Assembly: GCA_036558265.1 (NCBI GenBank)
Contig: DATBFY010000136.1
Location: 1 to 9,274 of the forward strand
Length of the DNA: 9,274 nucleotides
From: RYN-433 sp036558265
GTDB lineage: Bacteria; Planctomycetota; Phycisphaerae; Tepidisphaerales; Tepidisphaeraceae
Direction: 5' to 3'
Shown here: piece by piece, positions 1-6,093 of the stretch
How positions within the stretch are numbered: the first letter of the stretch is position 1
Layout: every line of letters starts with the position of its first letter
The notes under the pieces: model-generated
Told to the model about the DNA's origin: nothing
The model's database searches: none
What the model saw: only the letters and a program-made list of their open reading frames with translations
Program-made: the position numbers and the translations under genes

Positions 1-1762
1 TGCTCAAAAAATCTCCCGACGCGCTCCCGTCGATATTCGCCACCAGCGAGCTGATCGATCCGACCACCTTGTCGGCGCGCACGTGCGTGAACGGAATTCG
101 ATTCACGGTTGCGCCGAACTGCATGCTGTGCCTGCCCCGAACCTTCGTCACGTCGTCGATCCACTGCCAGTCCTGGCTGTAAGCCGCCTGGTATCGCGCG
201 CGCTGGGTGTCCATGTCGATCGGTGAATCGAGGAAGGTGCTCACGCCCTGACCGATCAGCAGCGCGATGGGGCCCGCCCCCGTGTTCGTTCCCGGGATCG
301 CCAACTGGCCCGCCGCGATTGTCGGCGACGTCGCCGCACCCGCGTTGTTGTCCCGCACCACGCCGAATCGGAACGTATTAATTAGCGAGGGCTGGATCTG
401 GTAAGTGAGCGATCCCGAGATCACCTGCCCCCGCTGCGGCGATTGAATCACCGAATGCGGCTGTCCGTTCGCGATGGATATGTCGCCTGAGGTCGTGGCG
501 ATCGAACGGTAATACGTGTAATTCGCATTGAGCGTCAACTTTTCGGAGAACACATGGTCCAGCCGCGTCACGCCGTAATCCGTCTGCGTCGGAGTGGGTA
601 TGTTCGCCAGATAGGAGCCGGTATTCAGGCCGTCTCCACCCGACAGGTTCGGAGCCGGCATCAACGCCCACTGCGCCTTCACCGCCGGGCTGATCCCCAA
701 TCCCCGCGGATCGCACGGGCTGTTCCCCGACGGACCGCACACCGCCGCCGTCGCCAGGTTGAACTGTTGGACATTGCCCGCCGGATCCCGGAACTGTAAG
801 ATTCCCTGCTTCAGGGTGTCCGTCGGCGCCGTGCGCTGCACCTGCGCGACGCTGGCGAACCGTCGCCCTTCATAATGCCCGAAGATAAATGTCTTGTCCT
901 TCTGGATCGGCCCGCCCATTCGTACGCCGAACCGGTTGTCGCGAATACCGGCTTTCTTCAACCCGGCGTGGTTGTTGTCCCACGTGTTCGAGTTCAGATC
1001 CGAGTTCTGGAGGTACTCGTACAGCGCCCCGTGCACGGTGTTCCCTCCCCGGCGTCCCACCAGTGCCATCTGTCCGCCCGAGGCCCGGTCGAAATTGGCG
1101 TTCGGTGTGGCAGTCGTGACACGCATTTCTTCTACGCTGTCCGCCGGCGTCGGCACGGCAGTGTTGGTCGCGACCACGTTCTGTGTGATGTCGATGCCGT
1201 CCAGCGTCACCGTGTTCTGATCGTCGATCGCGCCGCTCGCCCGCATCGCCAGGCCGTTCCCGCCCGGCACGACCGCTGGCTGCAGAGCCATCAACTCCGT
1301 GACGTTGCGTTGCAGGCTGGGCAGCCGCAGCAGCGCGTCGGCCGTGAGCACGTTCCCGATCTGCGCGTCCGTAGTCTGCAACAGCGCCGCCGCCGTGGCC
1401 GTCACCTCTACGATTTCCTTGTCCGTCCCTATCTCCAGCGCAACCGGCGCGTTCGTGCTTTTATTCGCCTCCACCGCCAGGCTATTGATGCTTGCCGTCC
1501 GGAAGCCGGCCATCTTCACCGTCAACTTGTAACTTCCGGGTGTAACATTTGGAAACACATAACCGCCGGCCTCGTTTGTGATCTGCGATTGGCTCGCATT
1601 CGTGTCCATATTCAACAAGGTCACTTCGGCTTTGGGCACAAGCGCGCCGGTTGGATCGGTAACTGTTCCAACAACGGTCCCCGAAACCGAGGTTTGCGCA
1701 GACGCACTTACCGCTACGACGAAGACAATAGCGGGCATCAATAAGGCGTTTCGTAAAGACAT
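1..1762 (-). CDS. TonB-dependent receptor with N-terminal carboxypeptidase-regulatory-like domain (Oar-like), 3' end beyond window
   Basis: Seen: an uninterrupted minus-strand frame from ATG at 1762-1760 to the left edge gives 587 residues with no stop. Residues 1-22 form a signal peptide (MSLRNALLMP start, hydrophobic core, ASA-Q cleavage region). Residues about 26-110 are a beta-sandwich CarboxypepD_reg-like domain (GTVTDPTGALVPKAEV, then GYVFPNVTPGSYKL). Residues about 115-240 resemble a TonB plug, with VTLDGIDIT and the family-typical SVEEMRV, FDRASGGQ and GNTVHGALYEY stretches. Residues 270 onward (NRFGVRMGGPI, KTFIFGHYEGRR) begin the outer-membrane barrel. Known: such proteins usually have about 1000-1200 residues, so the distal barrel is missing only because the window ends. 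Inferred role: outer-membrane uptake or binding of a large substrate powered by TonB/ExbBD; the substrate is unknown. An AAGGAG site 8 nt upstream supports the start. It is divergent from the neighbouring operon, so a functional link is unproven. Confidence 0.93.
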   Translation of the reverse strand, partial: MSLRNALLMPAIVFVVAVSASAQTSVSGTVVGTVTDPTGALVPKAEVTLLNMDTNASQSQITNEAGGYVFPNVTPGSYKLTVKMAGFRTASINSLAVEANKSTNAPVALEIGTDKEIVEVTATAAALLQTTDAQIGNVLTADALLRLPSLQRNVTELMALQPAVVPGGNGLAMRASGAIDDQNTVTLDGIDITQNVVATNTAVPTPADSVEEMRVTTATPNANFDRASGGQMALVGRRGGNTVHGALYEYLQNSDLNSNTWDNNHAGLKKAGIRDNRFGVRMGGPIQKDKTFIFGHYEGRRFASVAQVQRTAPTDTLKQGILQFRDPAGNVQQFNLATAAVCGPSGNSPCDPRGLGISPAVKAQWALMPAPNLSGGDGLNTGSYLANIPTPTQTDYGVTRLDHVFSEKLTLNANYTYYRSIATTSGDISIANGQPHSVIQSPQRGQVISGSLTYQIQPSLINTFRFGVVRDNNAGAATSPTIAAGQLAIPGTNTGAGPIALLIGQGVSTFLDSPIDMDTQRARYQAAYSQDWQWIDDVTKVRGRHSMQFGATVNRIPFTHVRADKVVGSISSLVANIDGSASGDFLS

Positions 1763-1770
1763 TCGACTAA

Positions 1771-1776
1771 CTCCTT
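1771..1776 (-). promoter_or_regulatory. Ribosome binding site of the receptor gene
   Basis: The minus strand reads AAGGAG here, 8 nt before the ATG at 1762. This is a near-perfect Shine-Dalgarno match at good spacing and fixes the start of the receptor gene. Confidence 0.8.
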
Positions 1777-1840
1777 ACAAGGGGACAGGACCTGATAGGC
1801 TCCGCGACCTACCGACCGGCCGTTTAGACGGTTTTGGGAA

Positions 1841-1869
1841 ATACTAAGGCGTATTCATGCGTCTGTCAA
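1841..1869 (-). promoter_or_regulatory. Predicted sigma-70-type promoter for the receptor gene
   Basis: On the minus strand, TTGACA (1869-1864, perfect -35) is followed after exactly 17 nt by TAGTAT (1846-1841, 4 of 6 matches to TATAAT). Transcription would start near 1834, giving a leader of about 72 nt before the receptor ATG. That leader contains small potential stems, such as CCGT-CTAA-ACGG near 1820-1831. Sequence match only; no transcript evidence. Confidence 0.68.
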
Positions 1870-1879
1870 GGTAAAGAGA

Positions 1880-1970
1880 CTCCACTCCCAAGTTGTGGAG
1901 CTTCTCCCTTTGTGGTCAGCCAATCCTGGCTGCATCCGGCTTTCAGCCGGCACTTCGTGCAGGGCACGAA
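1880..1970. repeat. Cluster of four consecutive hairpins between the divergent promoters
   Basis: Four perfect stems follow one another in 91 bp: CTCCAC/GTGGAG (1880-1900, 9-nt loop), CAGCCA/TGGCTG (1917-1932, 4-nt loop), CCGGCT/AGCCGG (1936-1950, 3-nt loop) and TTCGTGC/GCACGAA (1954-1970, 3-nt loop). An alternative stem GCAC-TTC-GTGC (1950-1960) overlaps the last one. There is no good coding frame and no T-run. The arrangement resembles a REP/BIME-like palindromic repeat cluster, but only one copy is in the window, so dispersal in the genome is unverified. It lies upstream of both -35 boxes and may affect either promoter through DNA structure or protein binding. Confidence 0.6.
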
Positions 1971-2022
1971 TCCGTACCGCGCGTATGCTATTCGACCCGC
2001 AGGACTTTACCCCGCCCCCCGC

Positions 2023-2051
2023 TTGACTTCGATTTTCCCCGCCCGTATAAT
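2023..2051 (+). promoter_or_regulatory. Predicted sigma-70-type promoter for the four-gene operon
   Basis: TTGACT (2023-2028, 5 of 6 to consensus) and a perfect TATAAT (2046-2051) are separated by exactly 17 nt. Transcription would begin near 2058-2059, leaving a leader of about 65 nt before the ATG at 2124. The promoter lies inside the longest open frame of the downstream gene, which extends upstream to 1893. The true translation start must therefore be further downstream. Confidence 0.72.
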
Positions 2052-2114
2052 CGCCGCGAAAGATCGATTGCCGGCGGAGCCATGTCTCCGCCGCGACGGG
2101 CCCCTGTCTGCGTT

Positions 2115-2120
2115 GAGGGA
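2115..2120 (+). promoter_or_regulatory. Ribosome binding site deciding the start of the DUF1592 gene
   Basis: GAGGGA, continuing as GGG, lies directly before ATG 2124. Spacing is short (3 nt from GAGGGA), but the purine run is the best candidate in the leader. It favours ATG 2124 over the in-frame ATG at 2082, which would place about 14 extra residues ahead of the signal peptide. Confidence 0.5.
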
Positions 2121-2123
2121 GGG

Positions 2124-4532
2124 ATGCGAAAGGCGTTATTTTCCAGCGGCATCCTCGTAGTTGCCGCTGCCGCCGTCTGTGCCCAGCCGTCTGCCCGGCC
2201 GAGCCCCTCGACTTCTCCGGAACCCGCTTTCCTCACCAGCAACTGTACCGGCTGTCACAACGACCGCCTCCAATCTGGCGGCATGACACTCACCCGCCTC
2301 GACCTCCTTCATCCCGACCGCACCGCCGAGGTCGCCGAAAAGGTCATCCGCAAACTCAACGCCGGCATGATGCCGCCGGCCGGCCTTCCGCGCCCCGACG
2401 CCGCGCAGCAGAAGGCCTTCCTCGCTTCCCTCGAAGGCGCCATCGACCGCGCCGCCGCGCTCCACCCCAATCCCGGACGCCCCGCTCTTCACCGCGTCAA
2501 CCGCACCGAGTACGCCAACTCCGTCCGCGACCTCCTCGGCGTCTCCGTCGACGTTGGCGCCATCCTCCCCGCCGACGACATGAGTCACGGCTTCGACAAC
2601 ATGGCCGACGTGCTCACCATCTCCCCCACCTTGATGGACGCCTACGTCCGCGCCGCCGGCAAGATCGCCCGCGAGGCCGTCGGCGATCCCGCCGCCCTCG
2701 CCCTCACCCACACTTACAGCATTCCGCGCGTCCTCTCCCAGACCCGCCACGTCGACGGCGCGCCCATCGGCACCCGCGGCGGCATGGCCGTCACTCACGA
2801 CTTCCCCGCCGACGGCGATTACACGTTCAAGCTCGGCTTCTACTACTCCCCCACCGGCCCGCTCTTCGGAATCAACCAGGGCAAGGGCCAGCAGATCGAA
2901 GTCTCGATCGACGGCGCGCGCGTCGCCCTCCTCGACATCGACCCGCGCATGACCCTCGCCAAGGACGGCATCAAGACGCCGCCCGTCCACGTCCAGGCCG
3001 GTCCCCACCGCCTCGCCGCCGCCTTTTTACAAAAGTCCGACGGTCCCATCGAGGACGAGTTCCGCATGGTCGAGCAGACCCTGGTCGACGTCAGCGCCGG
3101 CGCCGTCCCCGGCATCACCACCCTCCCGCACCTCCACGAGCTTTCCGTCACCGGACCCACAACTGTCAGCGGCGTCTCCGACACGCCCAGTCGCCGCCGT
3201 ATCTTTATTTGCCGGCCCGCCGCCGGTGAGGACGAGATCCCGTGCGCCAAGCGCGTCGTTTCCTCGCTCGTCCGCCAGGCATGGCGCCGCCCTGTCACCG
3301 CCAACGACCTCGAAAGCCTCCTCGGCTTCTACCAGTCCGGCCGCAACCAGGGCGATTTCGAAGCCGGCGTCCGCACCACGATCCAGGCCATCCTCGCCAG
3401 TCCCGAATTCGTCTTCCGCTTCGAGCGCGTGCCCGCCGGAACGCCGCCCGGGACCAACTACCGCATCGCCGATCTCGAGCTTGCTTCCCGCCTCGCCTTC
3501 TTCCTCTGGAGCAGTTCGCCCGACGCTCCCCTGATCGATCTCGCCGTCGGGAACAGGCTCCACGAGCCGGCGATCCTTGAACAGCAGGTCCGCCGCATGC
3601 TCGCCGACGCGCGTTCCGAAGCCCTCGCGAGCAACTTCGCCGGCCAGTGGCTGCACCTTCAGAACCTCAAGGACGCCAACCCCGACCTCTTCCTCTATCC
3701 CGATTTCGATCGCACCCTCGCCAACTCCATGCGCCGCGAGACCGAGCTGCTCTTCGCCAGCATCATGCGCGAAGATCGCGGCGTTCTCGATCTCCTCACC
3801 GCCGACTACACCTTCGTCGACGAGCGCCTCGCCAAGCACTACGGCATTCCGAACATCATGGGCAATCGCTTCCGCCGCGTGCCGGTCGCCGATCCCAACC
3901 GCCTCGGCCTCCTCGGCCACGGCAGCATCCTCACCCTCACCTCGACGGCCAACCGCACTTCGCCCGTACAGCGCGGCAAGTACGTCATGGAAGTCCTGCT
4001 CGGCTCGCCCCCGCCTCCTCCGCCCGCCGTCGTGCCCGCGCTGCCCGAAAACGCCGAGGCGCGCACCGCCCACGTCGCCAAGCCCCTCTCCGTCCGCGAG
4101 CGCATGGAGCAGCACCGCAAGGATCCCGCCTGCGCCGCCTGCCACCGATTGATGGATCCCATCGGCTTCGCATTCGAAAACTTCGACGCGGTCGGCGTCT
4201 GGCGCGCCATGGACAGCGGCTTCCCCATCGACGCCTCCGGCCGCATGTTCGACGGCACGAAGCTCGACGGCCCCGTTAGCGTGCGCCAGGCTGTCCTCAA
4301 TCACTCCGATGCTTTCATCTCGGCTTTTACTGAAAATCTGCTGGCGTACGGCCTCGGTCGCGTGGTCGACTACCGCGACATGCCCGTGGTCCGCTCGGTA
4401 GCGCGCCAGGCCGCGCGCAACAACCACCGCTTCTCGTCCTTCGTCCTGGCAATCGTAAAGAGCCCGCCGTTCCTGATGCGCCGGTCCGAAGACTCTGACC
4501 CCGTCAAAACCGAATTCGGCGGTGTTCCGTGA
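2124..4532 (+). CDS. Secreted DUF1592/DUF1588-family protein with two CxxCH heme motifs
   Basis: The product has 802 residues. Residues 1-20 are a signal peptide ending VCA-Q. A cytochrome-c-like segment follows, with C41-TG-C44-H45 and a downstream MMPPAGLP that could give a Met ligand. DUF1587 spans about 120-185 (HRVNRTEYANSVRDLLG). A beta-rich, carbohydrate-binding-like region spans about 222-325. DUF1595 spans about 370-435, with C363 and C374 as a possible disulfide. DUF1592 spans about 446-573. DUF1588 spans about 583-695 and contains the second motif C670-AA-C673-H674 in the typical CxxCHxxMDPIGFAxExFD context. DUF1585 spans about 700-787. This is the usual order and length for the family, whose function is unknown; a periplasmic or surface redox role is inferred from the hemes. 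ATG 2124 is chosen because it starts a good signal peptide, follows GAGGGA and lies downstream of the promoter. ATG 2082 is the alternative start. The TGA overlaps a repeat element. Confidence 0.92.
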   Translation: MRKALFSSGILVVAAAAVCAQPSARPSPSTSPEPAFLTSNCTGCHNDRLQSGGMTLTRLDLLHPDRTAEVAEKVIRKLNAGMMPPAGLPRPDAAQQKAFLASLEGAIDRAAALHPNPGRPALHRVNRTEYANSVRDLLGVSVDVGAILPADDMSHGFDNMADVLTISPTLMDAYVRAAGKIAREAVGDPAALALTHTYSIPRVLSQTRHVDGAPIGTRGGMAVTHDFPADGDYTFKLGFYYSPTGPLFGINQGKGQQIEVSIDGARVALLDIDPRMTLAKDGIKTPPVHVQAGPHRLAAAFLQKSDGPIEDEFRMVEQTLVDVSAGAVPGITTLPHLHELSVTGPTTVSGVSDTPSRRRIFICRPAAGEDEIPCAKRVVSSLVRQAWRRPVTANDLESLLGFYQSGRNQGDFEAGVRTTIQAILASPEFVFRFERVPAGTPPGTNYRIADLELASRLAFFLWSSSPDAPLIDLAVGNRLHEPAILEQQVRRMLADARSEALASNFAGQWLHLQNLKDANPDLFLYPDFDRTLANSMRRETELLFASIMREDRGVLDLLTADYTFVDERLAKHYGIPNIMGNRFRRVPVADPNRLGLLGHGSILTLTSTANRTSPVQRGKYVMEVLLGSPPPPPPAVVPALPENAEARTAHVAKPLSVRERMEQHRKDPACAACHRLMDPIGFAFENFDAVGVWRAMDSGFPIDASGRMFDGTKLDGPVSVRQAVLNHSDAFISAFTENLLAYGLGRVVDYRDMPVVRSVARQAARNNHRFSSFVLAIVKSPPFLMRRSEDSDPVKTEFGGVP

Positions 4533-4681
4533 AAAAATCCGGGGACATCGCGGGCTACCATTACGAATCGAGCCGCTTCAACAATGCGGCAGGGGTGTCC
4601 GAAAAAATCCGGGGACATCGCGGGCTGCCGTTACGAATCGAGCCGCTTCAACCCGCGGCAGGGGTGTCCCCGGATTTTTTC
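4531..4681. repeat. Tandemly duplicated inverted-repeat (REP/MITE-like) element
   Basis: Two direct copies with a 70-bp period start at 4531 and 4601. They differ by four substitutions and one single-base indel. Each begins with the arm GAAAAAATCCGGGGACA. Only copy 2 ends with the exact 17-bp inverted partner TGTCCCCGGATTTTTTC (4665-4681), so copy 2 (4601-4681, 81 bp) is the complete element. Copy 1 stops after TGTCC, where copy 2 begins. Both copies keep an internal GCCGC/GCGGC stem. The element has no coding capacity. From memory, GGGGACA/TGTCCCC arms resemble short palindromic repeats associated with REP-associated tyrosine transposases; this was not verified here, and no transposase is present in the window. 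Confidence 0.85.
4601..4681. repeat. Complete repeat unit with 17-bp terminal inverted repeats
   Basis: The left arm 4601-4617 and the right arm 4665-4681 are perfect inverted repeats. The 47-nt interior contains GCCGC-TTCAACCC-GCGGC (4642-4659) plus alternative pairings CGCGGG/CCCGCG and CTGCCG/CGGCAG. In RNA, the right arm would be a GC-rich stem ending in six U residues. It could therefore act as an imperfect terminator or attenuator, although the loop is long for an intrinsic terminator. Confidence 0.7.
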
Positions 4682-4703
4682 CAGTACCGGATTTACAGCC
4701 CAT

Positions 4704-4710
4704 AAGGGGG
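4704..4710 (+). promoter_or_regulatory. Ribosome binding site of the DUF1552 gene
   Basis: AAGGGGG lies 9 nt before ATG 4720, just downstream of the repeat element. It supports the start that gives a complete twin-arginine signal peptide. Confidence 0.6.
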
Positions 4711-4719
4711 TAACCGTAG

Positions 4720-6093
4720 ATGCAGTTCATCACCAAGAAGCACCTGTCGCGCCGCACCGTCCTCCGCGGAATGGGAGCCGCCCTCTCGCTCCCGCTGCTC
4801 GATTCCATGGTCCCCGCGCAGACGCCGCTCTCCAAAACCGCGGCCGCCCCGCGCACCCGTCTCTGCGCCATCGAAATGGTGCACGGCGCCGCCGGCAGCA
4901 CCGGCGAGGGCACGAACAAGCATTACTGGGCTCCAGAAAAGGAAGGCGCGGATTTCGAATTCAGTCAGAGTCTCCAGCCCCTCGAACCCTATCGCGACTA
5001 CATCACCATCGTCAGCGACACCGACCTCCACCCCGCCACTGCCTGGGCCGCCGCCGAAGAGGGCGCCGACCATTTCCGTTCCAGCGCCGTCTACCTCACC
5101 GCCGCCCATCCCAAAATGACCGAGGGCTCCGACTACCGCGTCGGCACGTCCATCGATCAGCTCTACGCCCAGCGCTACGGCCAGGACACGCCGCTCCCCT
5201 CGATCCAGCTCTGCATTGAGATGGTCGACGCCTCCGGCGCCTGCGACTATGGCTACGCGTGCGTTTACGCCGACACCATCAGTTGGGCCAACCCCACCAC
5301 GCCGCTCCCCATGACGCTCGACCCGCGCCTCGCGTTCGAGAACCTCTTCGGCGAAGGCGGCACTCCCGAGGAGCGCGCCGCCCGCCAGAAGGTCAACCGC
5401 AGCATCCTCGATTGGGTCGCCCGCGACGTCGCCCGCCTCCAGCGCAATCTCGGCCCCAGCGACCGCCGCCGCCTCTCGCAGTACCTCGACGACGTCCGCG
5501 AAATCGAGCGCCGCATCGAGCGCATCGAGAAGTACAACTCCAGCGGCGAAACCCGCCAGTTGCCCGCCGCCCCGCTTGGCGTTCCTGATTCCTACGAGGA
5601 GCACGTCCGCCTCATGTTCGACCTGCAGGCGCTCGCTTTCATGACCGACGTGACCCGGGTCTCCGCCTTCAAGATGAGCCGCGACGTCAGCGGCCGCGTT
5701 TTCGCCGAAAGCGGCGTGAAGACCCCGTTCCACTCCTGTTCGCATCATGGCGAGAATCCCGCGCGCGTCGCTGAGTTCGCCAAGCTCAACCGCTACCACG
5801 TCAGCCTGATTCCCTACTTCCTCGACAAGCTGAAAAGCACGCCCGATGGCGACGGCAACCTGCTCGACCATTCGATGGTCCTGTACGGCAGCCCCATGGG
5901 CGACGGCAACGTGCACAACCACAAGCGCGTCCCCATCTTCATTGCGGGCCACGCCAATGGCCGGCTGAAGGGCAACCTCCACGTCCGCTGCCAGGACAGC
6001 ACGCCCATGGCGAACGTCCTGCTCACGATGCTCCACAAGCTCGACGTAAACGTCGAATCCTTCGGCGACAGCACCGGAGAGGTCGCGATATGA
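4720..6093 (+). CDS. Tat-exported DUF1552-family protein
   Basis: The product has 457 residues. The N terminus carries a twin-arginine signal (S10-R11-R12-T-V-L-R-G, then a hydrophobic stretch to about residue 33), so export in folded form by Tat is expected. The body matches DUF1552, including HSCSHHGE (338-345), the LLDHSMVLYGSPMGDGN block (381-397) followed by VHNHKRVPIFIAG, and the terminal SFGDSTG typical of the family. Length is normal. Function is unknown. The late His/Asp-rich blocks resemble the layout of DUF1501 and other alkaline-phosphatase-like proteins, so metal binding through H338, H342, H343, H399 or H401 is a reasonable inference but not shown. DUF1552 genes commonly sit beside DUF1592 genes, as here, which suggests the products work together. 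An internal charged helix at about 240-272 (RRIERIE) may form a coiled coil. Confidence 0.92.
   Translation: MQFITKKHLSRRTVLRGMGAALSLPLLDSMVPAQTPLSKTAAAPRTRLCAIEMVHGAAGSTGEGTNKHYWAPEKEGADFEFSQSLQPLEPYRDYITIVSDTDLHPATAWAAAEEGADHFRSSAVYLTAAHPKMTEGSDYRVGTSIDQLYAQRYGQDTPLPSIQLCIEMVDASGACDYGYACVYADTISWANPTTPLPMTLDPRLAFENLFGEGGTPEERAARQKVNRSILDWVARDVARLQRNLGPSDRRRLSQYLDDVREIERRIERIEKYNSSGETRQLPAAPLGVPDSYEEHVRLMFDLQALAFMTDVTRVSAFKMSRDVSGRVFAESGVKTPFHSCSHHGENPARVAEFAKLNRYHVSLIPYFLDKLKSTPDGDGNLLDHSMVLYGSPMGDGNVHNHKRVPIFIAGHANGRLKGNLHVRCQDSTPMANVLLTMLHKLDVNVESFGDSTGEVAI
6076..6082 (+). promoter_or_regulatory. Ribosome binding site of the ankyrin gene, inside the DUF1552 coding region
   Basis: GGAGAGG lies 7 nt before ATG 6090. 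The ATG overlaps the TGA of the preceding gene (ATGA, 6090-6093), so translation of the two genes is likely coupled. Confidence 0.65.

Noticed and set aside
875..1744. A 289-residue plus-strand open frame in the left part
   Set aside because: Arg/His-rich shadow of the receptor gene, which reads cleanly on the minus strand with signal peptide, plug and barrel segments.
1893..2123. An upstream extension of the DUF1592 protein to 879 residues
   Set aside because: It would place the predicted promoter (2023-2051) and a hairpin cluster inside the coding region and bury the signal peptide at residue 78 onward.
3027..4427. A 466-residue minus-strand open frame opposite the DUF1592 gene
   Set aside because: Antisense to a clear multi-domain gene; the composition is a mirror of that gene and no motif is present. 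Similar frames at 4693-6036, 2136-3008 and 8019-9263 were dropped for the same reason.
4531..4681. CRISPR-like direct repeats
   Set aside because: There are only two copies with no spacer between them, the unit is 70 bp with inverted arms, and no cas genes are present.
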